This document shows, in pieces, positions 52,224 through 60,479 of a stretch of 64,000 nt of DNA. The stretch is from an uncultured Dorea sp. GTDB taxonomy: Bacteria > Bacillota > Clostridia > Lachnospirales > Lachnospiraceae. The notes under the pieces are model-generated. The model was not told where the DNA came from and did not search any database. It saw only the letters and a program-made list of their open reading frames with translations. Positions within the stretch are counted from its first letter, which is position 1. Every line of letters starts with the position of its first letter. The DNA lies in assembly GCA_910589275.1 (NCBI GenBank), contig CAJUTH010000002.1, forward strand, positions 62,001 through 126,000, given 5' to 3'. The position numbers were made by a program, and so were the translations under genes.

Positions 52224-52260
52224 GGTAGACGTCTAAGAAAAAAAGCAGGGAGATGATAAG

Positions 52261-52470
52261 TTGGCACTATTGAATCATTTGAAAAAATACCGTTCTGAAC
52301 TGGGGATTAACCAGACGGAACTTGGCAGGCTGGCGGGAGTGTCCAGACAGACCATCAGCCTGATTGAGAGGGGCGACTACTCGCCTTCGGTGACGCTGGC
52401 ATTGAAGCTTGCAAAGATTTGCAGGGTAACGGTGGAAGATATATTTGTATATTATGAGGAGGATGAATAA
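52261..52470 (+). CDS. XRE-family transcription regulator, 69 residues
   Basis: It starts with TTG at 52261, with GGGAGATGA before it; no ATG is available at the right place. The product is just a Cro/C1-type HTH domain: INQTELGRLAGVSRQTISLI then ERGDYSPSVTLALKLAKI. It belongs to the short YgzD/YozG-like group that is commonly paired with a small membrane protein gene. Three palindromes around its promoter suggest that it represses itself. The next gene begins directly after its stop. Confidence 0.9.
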   Translation: MALLNHLKKYRSELGINQTELGRLAGVSRQTISLIERGDYSPSVTLALKLAKICRVTVEDIFVYYEEDE

Positions 52471-52471
52471 G

Positions 52472-53266
52472 GTGATGAAGAATGGGAATGTTAAAAAATC
52501 AAATTCATATAAGAAGATGGGACTTTATATGCTGGCTTCAGCAATCGGCGGAGGGATACTTGGAGTGTTTTCGTTTGTGATACTTGATGGCAATATAGGC
52601 GGCATTGAAACCGGAGTTTCTTCTGTACTGGAGGGGATCCGGGGGATAATGGTTCCGGCGCTGGCGGCGATTACCTTAGTATCGGTTGTCTATGGGGAGA
52701 TCAATTTAAGAAAGCAGAAAATGATATGCGGCAAAGTCCTTGAGACGGAGGACGAGGAGTGCGACGGCTGGGAATATGAAGGAGAAAAGACGGGAGCTTA
52801 TGGAACGGTTGCGAATCTTGTCTCTCAGGTACTGTGTATTCTGGTATTGTCTGTGGGATATTCCGTAAAGTATATCGGAGAGGGAAATAATGTGAATATG
52901 CTGGGGGCATGCGCGGTATTTCTGGTCTGTTATGCATATGACGGGTTTTGGCAGGTGCGTTATGTCAAGACGGTTCAAACGGCGTATCCGGAGAAAATAG
53001 GAGACCCTTCATCAAGAAAGTTTCACGAGCAGTGGCTGGAGAGCTGCGATGAAGCGGAGAAAGAAGTGATTTACAGGAGCGCGTACAAATCTTATATCCA
53101 GACTAGTAAGGCGATTCCGATACTGCTTGTTCTTGTAATGCTGGGGCATTTATTCTTTAATACAGGAATTATGGCGATCGTGATGGTGGCTGTGATCTGG
53201 ATGGTTGTTACGATCTCTTATTTAAGTTCCTGCGTGAGATTAAAAGGGCAGAAGATTCGAGAGTAG
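52472..53266 (+). CDS. DUF3169-like membrane protein
   Basis: About 264 residues. AGGAGG (52457-52462) lies 9 bases before a GTG at 52472 and 12 before an ATG at 52475; either may be the start. Hydrophobic segments are at roughly residues 16-38, 52-75, 118-140, 150-165 and 212-255. The pattern KKMGLYMLASAIGGGILG at the N-terminus and YKSYIQTSKAIPILLVLVM near the end matches the DUF3169 group encoded beside XRE regulators. Function unknown; a membrane-stress or signal role with the regulator is inferred. Confidence 0.75.
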   Translation: MMKNGNVKKSNSYKKMGLYMLASAIGGGILGVFSFVILDGNIGGIETGVSSVLEGIRGIMVPALAAITLVSVVYGEINLRKQKMICGKVLETEDEECDGWEYEGEKTGAYGTVANLVSQVLCILVLSVGYSVKYIGEGNNVNMLGACAVFLVCYAYDGFWQVRYVKTVQTAYPEKIGDPSSRKFHEQWLESCDEAEKEVIYRSAYKSYIQTSKAIPILLVLVMLGHLFFNTGIMAIVMVAVIWMVVTISYLSSCVRLKGQKIRE

Positions 53267-53350
53267 CGGGAAATCTTTTGACGCTTACAGTGAAGAGGTG
53301 TTATCATGTAAGAAAGGACGTAAAACACGACGATAAAGGAGAAATTTTTG

Positions 53351-54775
53351 ATGAAACGCATGATAATACCTCTTGTGGCAGCAACGGTTCTTGCCGCCGG
53401 TTATATTGCCTGCTGCGGGGCAGTGGATGCAGAAAAGGTGCTGCCGCGTACTTTGGTAAATGGAATTGATATCAGTGGAATGAACGTGCAGGATGCAGTC
53501 AGCTTATTAGAGAGAGGGGAAGCATTAAGCCAAGGTACGATGGTAGTCCCCGTACATTTCGCAGAGAGGGAGTATCCGGTGGATGTTGGAAATGCGGTAG
53601 AGTGGGATTACCAGCCGGCCGTAGAAGAGCTCCAAAAATCGGTTCGAGGCGCATTTTTAACCAGAGGGTATTTTTTTATCAAATCGTATCTTACGGGAAA
53701 TAATATAAAGCCTTCTGCTGTGCTAAAAGACGAGGAAGCTCTGGAGGAAGCGGTGAAGGCCAGCGGCCTTTCCAAAGAGAGGACGACAAAGCAGACAGAG
53801 TATCAGGTAGAACAGGATAGTCTGGTCTTTACGATGGGGACGGCGGGCGAGGAAGCCGACATCGTTAAGTTGAAGGAGAAACTGAAGGCGGTGATTCTCG
53901 CAAACGATGATGCGGTAGTGGAGTGCCCGGTTTCCGCCGGAAAAGTAGAAGAGGTTGATCTTGATTCGGTCTATCAGGAGGTTTGTAAAAATCCGAAAAA
54001 CGCTACGCTTGATCCGGCAAATAATTATGAAATCAAAGAAGCGGAGGCGGGAATACAGTTTGACAAAGAAACTGCCCGTAAAGCGTTAGAGACGGCGGAA
54101 GAGGGAGATAAGGTTACGGTAGATCTTATACGGGAAGAGCCGGAGATTACGACAGAGGATTTAAGGGAGCATTTATTTATAGACAGGCTGGCTTCTTATA
54201 GTACAGAGGTTCGGGGGACCGATAACCGCAAGGATAATATCAGCCTTGCCGTGTCAAAATGCGACGGCGCGATTCTTTTGAGCGGAGATATTTTCTCTTA
54301 TAATAATACGGTGGGAGAGCAAACGGCGGAAACAGGCTATAAGCTGGCAAACGCTACATTGGATGGAACGGTTATTCAGGCTTACGGCGGCGGAATCTGT
54401 CAGGTGTCGTCCACTATATTTGCGGCGGCCCTGTATGCGAATCTGGATATCAAAGAAAGATGGGAGCATGAATTTGTTTCCAGCTATATTGACGCGGGTA
54501 TGGATGCGGCCGTGGCATGGGATGTTTTGGATTTTAAGATCGGCAATAATAAAGAATATCCCATACGGATCGACGTCGTTTATGAAAATGATATTCTGAC
54601 GGTAGATATCTGGGGAACAAAGACCGATGATTCATTTGTAGAGATTGACACGCAGGTTGTAGATGATTCCGGCGGGAAGCTGAGTGTACTGACCAGCCGC
54701 AGAGTTTACAGCGGGGATCAAAGCCAGATGTATGTGGAACAGGTAGCGAATAGTACCTATATTAATGTAAGTTAA
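53351..54775 (+). CDS. VanW-family protein with YoaR-like peptidoglycan-binding domain
   Basis: 474 residues from the ATG at 53351 (AAAGGAGAAATTTTTG upstream). A signal peptide or anchor (IIPLVAATVLAAGYIACCGA) is followed by NGIDISGMNVQDAVSLL, the YoaR-type repeat region (~35-250). The VanW domain begins near 290 and holds AYGGGICQVSSTIFAAALYA. These exported proteins probably act on or bind the cell wall. VanW occurs in some vancomycin clusters but is not itself the resistance determinant. Confidence 0.9.
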   Translation: MKRMIIPLVAATVLAAGYIACCGAVDAEKVLPRTLVNGIDISGMNVQDAVSLLERGEALSQGTMVVPVHFAEREYPVDVGNAVEWDYQPAVEELQKSVRGAFLTRGYFFIKSYLTGNNIKPSAVLKDEEALEEAVKASGLSKERTTKQTEYQVEQDSLVFTMGTAGEEADIVKLKEKLKAVILANDDAVVECPVSAGKVEEVDLDSVYQEVCKNPKNATLDPANNYEIKEAEAGIQFDKETARKALETAEEGDKVTVDLIREEPEITTEDLREHLFIDRLASYSTEVRGTDNRKDNISLAVSKCDGAILLSGDIFSYNNTVGEQTAETGYKLANATLDGTVIQAYGGGICQVSSTIFAAALYANLDIKERWEHEFVSSYIDAGMDAAVAWDVLDFKIGNNKEYPIRIDVVYENDILTVDIWGTKTDDSFVEIDTQVVDDSGGKLSVLTSRRVYSGDQSQMYVEQVANSTYINVS

Positions 54776-54788
54776 TTTTTTCGGGGGA

Positions 54789-54817
54789 TTGACATATTTG
54801 AAAGGTTTACGTATAAT
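54789..54817 (+). promoter_or_regulatory. Consensus promoter of the CptI-like antitoxin RNA
   Basis: A perfect TTGACA (54789-54794), a 17-base spacer and a perfect TATAAT (54812-54817), the only fully consensus promoter noticed in the window. Transcription would begin near 54824 and run straight into the 45-nt repeats. Confidence 0.85.
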
Positions 54818-54823
54818 AATAGT

Positions 54824-54975
54824 GATAGGTAGGAAACTACCTTAAAAAGTAGTCCGCTCCCGGTCATGCGGATAATAAATAGACCGTGGAAACGTGGTTC
54901 GCTCCCGGTCATGCGAATAATAAATAGACCGTGAAAAAGTTTTTAAGCCTCTTGCCCTAAAAGGCAGGGGCTTAA
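54824..54975 (+). ncRNA. CptI-like antitoxin RNA: two 45-nt repeats plus terminator
   Basis: Units 54849-54893 and 54894-54938 match at 40 of 45 bases; both contain CGCTCCCGGTCATGCG and ATAATAAATAGACCGTG. GGTC and GACC inside each unit can pair, which suits the pseudoknot fold of type III antitoxins. A hairpin follows: AAGCCTCTTGCC (54945-54956) with GGCAGGGGCTT (54963-54973), one bulge and a weak tail. The 45-nt period and two units match the CptIN family, known from Eubacterium rectale. The downstream toxin is damaged, so the RNA may be an orphan antitoxin. Confidence 0.8.
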
Positions 54976-54999
54976 ATTGTGTAGGGAGAAAAGCCGCTT

Positions 55000-55307
55000 A
55001 TGGAAATTATGACGGGAAGTTTATATTTTGTATCAGATGATTTTTTCGAAAAGATACAGCAAGATACATAGACGGTCAGTATATCAAAGGTGGTCAGCCT
55101 GTAAAGATTGCAGACCCTAAACTGATACAGGAATTGGAAAAGAACGCAAGGAAAATTATCAATTTATTACATAGAGGGGTGCGTTTTACACCAACGCAGC
55201 CAGATATCATAAAAATTGAGAGATTCATGTTAGGGGAATTGCAAGGTCTGGAGGGGAGCGAAGAAGGAATGCCGGTTGAAATCCAACAAAGGGATTTTGC
55301 GCCTTAA
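55000..55307 (+). pseudogene. CptN-like type III toxin gene with internal deletion
   Basis: AGGGAGAA precedes an ATG at 55000. The frame reads MEIMTGSLYFVSDDFFEKI and stops at TAG (55069-55071). From 55062 the +2 frame continues as RYIDGQYIKGGQPVKIADPK, LIQELEKNARKIINLLHRG and VRFTPTQPDIIKIERFML to a TAA at 55305-55307. These are the N- and C-terminal parts of a CptN-type toxin of roughly 160-170 residues; about 60 middle residues are missing. AGATAC occurs twice at the joint (55052 and 55062), consistent with deletion between short direct repeats. The toxin cannot be active in this form. Confidence 0.82.
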
Positions 55308-55326
55308 AATATAGAGTTGCGAAAAG

Positions 55327-55393
55327 AAATAGACAATCTCGCAGAATCATGGCTTTTTCAAAGTCCGGGGTTTTGCGAGATTGTCTATTTTTT
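55327..55393 (+). terminator. Terminator after the decayed toxin locus
   Basis: A perfect 17-base stem (55327-55343 with 55374-55390), core AGACAATCTCGCA, a 30-base loop and a following T run. It is the natural 3' end of the toxin transcript. Confidence 0.8.
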
Positions 55394-55512
55394 CATGTTA
55401 GGGTGTAAAAATCGGTATTAATCAACAGCCCTTTTTTATCTATGTAAATGTAATTGTTTTTAGTCGAAGTCCAGCAATCATACTTACGCTCTGTAGAATA
55501 CAACTGCTGTCT
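55393..55512 (-). pseudogene. Possible C-terminal gene remnant
   Basis: On the minus strand a frame without start codon reads LYSTERKYDCWTSTKNNYIY, then IDKKGLLINTDFYTLT, and stops at TGA (55395-55393). The mixture of Trp, Cys, Tyr and Gly looks like a real protein end, but only about 37 codons are open and no upstream part exists. I do not recognise the family. The rest of the gap up to 55689 shows only a TATAAT (55654-55659) before the kinase gene. Confidence 0.3.
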
Positions 55513-55689
55513 TCATTTGATATATTTACTATATCAGACAATTATGAATGGAATGTGTCAGGGGGTTAAAAACTTTGTAAAATATCTTAAGAAAATCTGA
55601 ATATTTGAGTTGTTTTTTAATAAAAGAGTGATGAAAAATATAACGGTATTCTGTATAATATAGAAATAAATAAAAAGGAGCTTAACTAC

Positions 55690-56976
55690 ATGAGAGAAGC
55701 AGGCGGAATGCCGTATCATTTTCTATATATCGCGTTTGTGTTATTTCTGCTGGTATGGCTGGCGCTGGCGGTGTGCATTGTTACGGTGCGCATGTGGCAT
55801 AGAGAGAAGGAGAGCAGCAGGCGGTTCCAGTATGAAAGAATGTTTTTTAAGAATGTATACGGGGAGGAAGATATCGTATATATGATGCTTGACGGATGCA
55901 GCCGGAAGGTCTTATATCTCAGCGAGAATGCAGAGACGCTGTGGGGAATTTCAGCAGAACAGATAGAGATAGACCCGGAGGCTTTGGAGCAGGTTACGAC
56001 GAGCGAATACCGCCGTGAATTTATGCGCAAGTGGAAGGCGTGGGACGGGCAGGGAGAGCTGCTGCAGCACTTTCCCAGCAAGAGAGCGGACGGAACGGAA
56101 GCCTGGTATGAGCTGACGGCGGCGCTTTCTGACGACGGGGCGGCATATCTGTTACGATTTCGAGAGAATACTTATGAACAAGCGGAGATTGCCCGTCTGA
56201 GAAATGAGATCAGGGAGGCTAAAAAGGACGTACAGTATAAGACGGACTTTTTATCAAATATGTCCCATGAGATCCGTACGCCGATGAATGGAATCCTTGG
56301 AATGCTGGCATTAAGCCGGCGAAGCGCTTCGCGTATGGACGAACACTGCAAGACTTCGAAGGAGTATGGGGCGATTGAGGAATACTTAGAGAAGGCAGAG
56401 AGTCTGTCGCAGTTTTTGCTAGGACTGATCAATGATATTCTGGACATGTCTCGTATCGAGAGCGGGAAGCTTGAGCTTGCGCAGGAGCCTTTTGACCTGT
56501 TTGCATTTGCAGAGAAGATTAAGACCATGTTCCAGAAGACGATTGAGGAAAAAGGTGTGGCATTTAAGATTGAGATGTTGGATTTTGACGTTCGGCGGGT
56601 GATCGGCGACGAACTGAGATTATCTCAGGTTGTGGTGAATTTTCTCTCGAATGCTGTGAAATTCACACCGAAGGGAGGACAGATTACGCTGACGTTCCGC
56701 CAAATGAATCGTATGGATGGGAAGGTTCATTTTATGATCCGCGTCAGGGATACGGGAAAGGGAATCAGTCCGGAATTTCTCAAGCGAATTTTTAAGCCCT
56801 TTGAGCAGGAAACAGCGACGATCGCAAAAAGTTATGGGGGCAGCGGGCTTGGCATGGCGATTGCAGATAATATGGTAAAGCTGATGGATGGCCAGATTGT
56901 GGTAGACAGCGAAGAAGGAAAGGGAAGCGATTTTAGTGTGTTTGTTGCGCTTCCGGTGGATGATTCCGCGCCGTAG
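55690..56976 (+). CDS. Sensor histidine kinase, cut from its receiver domain by an in-frame TAG
   Basis: 428 residues with AAAAAGGAGCTTAACTAC before the ATG. One membrane helix (~7-30) is followed by a PAS-like region (~60-170). The HisKA domain has FLSNMSHEIRTPMNGILGML (phosphorylated His ~197), and the ATPase domain has VVNFLSNAVKFTPKGGQITL, DTGKGIS and GGSGLGMAIADNMV. The TAG at 56974-56976 is followed in the same frame by a complete receiver domain. The ancestral gene was almost certainly a hybrid kinase of ~580 residues. The kinase part is complete and may still work. Confidence 0.9.
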   Translation: MREAGGMPYHFLYIAFVLFLLVWLALAVCIVTVRMWHREKESSRRFQYERMFFKNVYGEEDIVYMMLDGCSRKVLYLSENAETLWGISAEQIEIDPEALEQVTTSEYRREFMRKWKAWDGQGELLQHFPSKRADGTEAWYELTAALSDDGAAYLLRFRENTYEQAEIARLRNEIREAKKDVQYKTDFLSNMSHEIRTPMNGILGMLALSRRSASRMDEHCKTSKEYGAIEEYLEKAESLSQFLLGLINDILDMSRIESGKLELAQEPFDLFAFAEKIKTMFQKTIEEKGVAFKIEMLDFDVRRVIGDELRLSQVVVNFLSNAVKFTPKGGQITLTFRQMNRMDGKVHFMIRVRDTGKGISPEFLKRIFKPFEQETATIAKSYGGSGLGMAIADNMVKLMDGQIVVDSEEGKGSDFSVFVALPVDDSAP

Positions 56977-56979
56977 GAA

Positions 56980-57429
56980 ATGCTTCAGGAGGTTATTTTT
57001 GAGGATAAGAGCGGCATTTTGGAGGAAGAAACGGCTGAGGTTACGATTGAAGGCATGCGGCTTTTGATGGCGGAAGATAATGAGATCAATGCAGAGATTG
57101 CCATGAGTATTTTGGAAGAGATGGGGGCCGTTGTGGATCTGGCGTTAAACGGCGAGGAAGCGGTGAAGCTGTTTGCAGAACATGAAGCGGGGTATTATGA
57201 TACGATCCTGATGGATATCCAGATGCCTGTGATGAATGGATGGGAAGCTACGGCCGCGATCCGGAGCCTGAAACGGCCGGATGCCGCAAAGATTCCTATT
57301 TATGCATTGTCGGCGGATGCATTTGTGGAAGATAAGCGGCGTTCTGTTTCCATCGGAATGAACGGCCATGTATCGAAGCCAATTGATTTTGATGAACTGG
57401 TGGACACCATAGGGAGGCCGGTGAAATGA
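56980..57429 (+). CDS. Receiver domain, severed C-terminal part of the hybrid kinase
   Basis: 149 codons in the same frame as the kinase, starting at an ATG 3 bases after the TAG. The receiver fold is complete: LLMAEDNEINAEIAMSILEE with the acidic pair, the phospho-acceptor ILMDIQMPVMNGWEA (Asp ~86), the conserved Ser in IYALSADAF, and the Lys in HVSKPIDFDEL. The only ribosome-site candidate is the weak TAGGAA directly before the ATG. Translation could occur by reinitiation or stop-codon readthrough. It overlaps the next gene by 4 bases (ATGA). Confidence 0.75.
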   Translation: MLQEVIFEDKSGILEEETAEVTIEGMRLLMAEDNEINAEIAMSILEEMGAVVDLALNGEEAVKLFAEHEAGYYDTILMDIQMPVMNGWEATAAIRSLKRPDAAKIPIYALSADAFVEDKRRSVSIGMNGHVSKPIDFDELVDTIGRPVK

Positions 57430-60400
57430 GAAAGAAGAGAAAAAGAGGAAAGAGTCTGTTGAAATATGTACGGCAGCATCTTACCGGAACAGGTATTGTG
57501 GTTATTATAGGGGGAATTGTACTGGGTATAGCATTTGGAGTATCCGGACAGGATCTTCAGTTTGAACCGGGAGATTTTGCCGCGTCCTTTTCTTCTGACA
57601 TGGCAGATTCATCTGGCGATACGGCTTTTGATCTGGCGGAAGATGGGGATAGCATGGAAGATGTTACCCATGATTCCGATCGAAAACAGGAGCAGGAGGA
57701 AAGTCAGAAAATTGAAGAATCGGAGGCTGTGAGAGATACGGAAAAGGAACAGGTGATTCTTCCGGACGGGATGGCAAATGGCGTAAAACCGTCCGGTACC
57801 GTGGATGCGGCAGTGAATCCGGATGTAACCCGTCCGGGGACGGATTCCGGCTCCGGACTTGGGGGAACAGGGCACGAACCTCCGGGAAATGAAGATTCAG
57901 GGAGTAAAAAGCCGGGAACGGAGAAGCCAAAGCCCGGAAAGCCATCAGGCGACGACGAGGAAGGCGGATTTGTTATTTACATCAATGGAAAAAAGAAGAC
58001 TTTTAACAGTGAAGACGAAGCTCTGATATGGGTTGCGGAAAATAATGGAATCGATGAGGAAGGCAGGTATTTTGAAGGTTTTGTAACAGATGCCGGCGGG
58101 AAGCTGACGCCAAGCTATGCAGATAAAAGTGATTTTGACACAGGAGCAGATACCTCTTTTGGATATACAGGCAGCAGCAGCGTCTATGTGGTTCCGGATG
58201 GAGTGAAGAATCTGGAACTGATCACATCGTCGAATGATAAGATAAAAACGATTGTAATTTCCAAAACTGTTTCGTCAGTGGTTACCAGTGAAGGGAATCA
58301 GTATTATTTTCTAGAGAAGTATGTTGTATCTCCCGACAATCCGAATTATATGAGCGTGGACGGGGTGCTTTATAGCAGACCGGGAGCATCAGGAGGAGCT
58401 GTGCTGCTTTCTGTGCCTCCGGCAAAAACGGTGATTTCCCAGTGGCCTGGGAATGTAACGGCAGTAGGCGAGAGAGCTTTTTACCATTCGACGCTAAAAA
58501 GGCTGGAGCTTCCCGGAACCGTAGAGGAAATACAGGAAGCGGCCTTTGAGGATTCCGATCTGGAGGAACTGGCGCTGCCGGAAAGCGTAAAGAGGATCGG
58601 GGAATTTGCATTTATGTTCCAGACAGAGAAGGAGGACGGAACGGCATTGTCCCATAAGATTGTTATGAAAGGGATTACGCCGCCAGCAGTAACGGTTAAT
58701 ACTTTCCGTTTTATGGAGGGGACGGAGATTTTTGTGCCGGATTCTGCAGATGATACAGTGTACGAAGCTTATTTGGCGGCGTGGGGGTCGATGCTTGGAA
58801 GGCTGACTGCTTCTTTGGGAGATCCGCTGTCTGTCCTTAAGACTGTGGGCGGGGCGGAAACGCGGTATGAATATTATGCGGATGGAACGAAGACAGGATT
58901 TCGAAGAGTGGGAGAGCAGCAATTTAGATGCTGGTGGGATTCGGCTGGAATATACCGGGCGGACGCGGATGGAAATGCGGCGTTATTTCAGTGTACAGCT
59001 TCCGGCCCAATGGCGGATTTTTCCCAGACAGGGATTACCGCCATTTTTGAAGGAGCTTTTGACGGCTGCTCAGTTAAGTATGTCAGACTGCCGGAAACGC
59101 TTCAAACCATGCCGGAGAATGTATTTGGGAATTGCAGGGAATTAAAGGCGCTCATATCCTATGCTCCGGAACCTCCCGCGGATACCCTTGGGATTCCCGG
59201 AGAATGTATCGTATGTGTAAGGCCGGAGGCGCTGCAAAGGTACCAGCAGGCATGGCAGGGACAGGCGCGCAAGATTATGGGAACGGATACCTCCTATTCT
59301 GCAACTGCTTCCGGGCTGGTGCTTGATAAAGGGAATACGAGGATTATCGATATCTGCACAGATGTGGAAAGGATCAGCATTCCCAGCTACGTGACGGCCA
59401 TTTATGAAGGGGCGGGGGCGGAGCATACGAATCTAAAGACCATTACCATTCCGTCCAATGTGAAGGAAGTCGGGAACGGTGCGTTTGCAGGCTGCGGTAC
59501 GCTGGATAGTGTTGTGTGGAATACTTCGGTGAAGGTGCCGGATTCAGCGTTCGAGGGCTGCAAGGCTCTGGCTAGTTTCAGTACGTCGGCGTCGGCCGGA
59601 CATCAGCTTACGGCTATTGGAAAGCGGGCCTTTTATGGATGCAGTCGGCTGGGTTCCGTTTTGTGGTACAGTTATCAGGGAAGCGATGGGAAGAATTATA
59701 TTTATTATTACAAGCTGGAAAGTATCGGAGAGGAAGCATTCCGGGGATGTACTTCTATGACGTATGCATTCTTGTATTCTTCCGTGACTTCCGTGGGAGC
59801 GGGCGCTTTTGCAGACAGCGGACTTGAGACGATGGACTGGTGGTGTTCTGCTAATCTGCCGAATTCCTGCTTTGAGAACAGCGGCGCGCTTAAGGCGGTG
59901 GGCTGGGGACAGAGCACGGCGGCAGTTATAGGCGAGCGGACATTCTATGGATGCCGCAGCTTGGAAACGCTGGCGCTGCCGGCATCGGCCGCGTCTCTTG
60001 GAGGAACAGCTTTTGGTGGAAGAAACGGAAAAGCGCTGACGCTGACCTTCACAGGCACAAAGCCCCCGGCTTGGGAACCGTCACCCAGTGACGCCAAAGG
60101 GCTTACGGTCTATGTGTCGGATTCAAAGGAGAATGGGGATGTCATTTACCGTGCCTATCTGGATGCATGGAAAGGCTGGCTTGGAGATCATCCGGAAGAG
60201 ATTTTAAAGACAATGGACGGAGCCCAAACCAGGGTGCCAGAGACGGCGGATAGTGAAGATCCTGAAAATCATGAGAAGGATATGACGGATGCAGAAGGCA
60301 TGGAAAAGGACATGACGGCTACAGAGAGCGTTATGGCAGAGGGGGAAAATACAGCGGCTACAGAGAGCGTTATGCCAGAAGGAGAAAATATAGCGGCTAC

Positions 60401-60479
60401 AGAGAGTTCTCGGAGTATAGAGGAGGACGCGAAGGTTTTTGAGCTTGAGGAACAGGGGAGAGACAGGAATGATTATTAA
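57426..60479 (+). CDS. BspA-like leucine-rich-repeat surface protein
   Basis: 1017 residues. A basic start and one membrane segment (GTGIVVIIGGIVLGIAFGV) anchor it, with the rest outside. An acidic linker and a Pro/Gly/Lys-rich stretch (~125-175) follow. Then come many LRR_5 (BspA/Treponema-type) repeats, with AFxGC-type cores such as GAFAGCGTLDSVVW, AFEGCKALASF, AFYGCSRLGSVLW and AFRGCTSMTYAFL. The acidic C-terminus carries three 13-residue repeats (TESVMAEGEN-like). BspA proteins mediate adhesion and host contact. The gene is coupled to the kinase/receiver genes and precedes the MoxR set, so sensing and display may be linked. Confidence 0.88.
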   Translation: MRKKRKRGKSLLKYVRQHLTGTGIVVIIGGIVLGIAFGVSGQDLQFEPGDFAASFSSDMADSSGDTAFDLAEDGDSMEDVTHDSDRKQEQEESQKIEESEAVRDTEKEQVILPDGMANGVKPSGTVDAAVNPDVTRPGTDSGSGLGGTGHEPPGNEDSGSKKPGTEKPKPGKPSGDDEEGGFVIYINGKKKTFNSEDEALIWVAENNGIDEEGRYFEGFVTDAGGKLTPSYADKSDFDTGADTSFGYTGSSSVYVVPDGVKNLELITSSNDKIKTIVISKTVSSVVTSEGNQYYFLEKYVVSPDNPNYMSVDGVLYSRPGASGGAVLLSVPPAKTVISQWPGNVTAVGERAFYHSTLKRLELPGTVEEIQEAAFEDSDLEELALPESVKRIGEFAFMFQTEKEDGTALSHKIVMKGITPPAVTVNTFRFMEGTEIFVPDSADDTVYEAYLAAWGSMLGRLTASLGDPLSVLKTVGGAETRYEYYADGTKTGFRRVGEQQFRCWWDSAGIYRADADGNAALFQCTASGPMADFSQTGITAIFEGAFDGCSVKYVRLPETLQTMPENVFGNCRELKALISYAPEPPADTLGIPGECIVCVRPEALQRYQQAWQGQARKIMGTDTSYSATASGLVLDKGNTRIIDICTDVERISIPSYVTAIYEGAGAEHTNLKTITIPSNVKEVGNGAFAGCGTLDSVVWNTSVKVPDSAFEGCKALASFSTSASAGHQLTAIGKRAFYGCSRLGSVLWYSYQGSDGKNYIYYYKLESIGEEAFRGCTSMTYAFLYSSVTSVGAGAFADSGLETMDWWCSANLPNSCFENSGALKAVGWGQSTAAVIGERTFYGCRSLETLALPASAASLGGTAFGGRNGKALTLTFTGTKPPAWEPSPSDAKGLTVYVSDSKENGDVIYRAYLDAWKGWLGDHPEEILKTMDGAQTRVPETADSEDPENHEKDMTDAEGMEKDMTATESVMAEGENTAATESVMPEGENIAATESSRSIEEDAKVFELEEQGRDRNDY
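60317..60407 (+). repeat. 39-bp tandem repeat inside the BspA-like gene
   Basis: Copies begin GGCTACAGAGAG at 60317, 60356 and 60395 (the third is partial), an exact 39-bp period that keeps the frame and encodes 13-residue units. Copy number may vary between strains. Confidence 0.8.

Noticed and set aside
53351..54775. VanW plus ddl and murF in the same window as a vancomycin resistance locus.
   Set aside because: The genes are 33 kb apart on different strands, and no vanH, vanX or vanRS partners are present; VanW proteins are common in clostridia.
14443..56976. Two otherwise good genes interrupted by TAG could suggest amber recoding in this organism.
   Set aside because: Many intact genes in the window end normally at TAG (for example those ending at 7608, 9412 and 50850), so TAG is an ordinary stop here.
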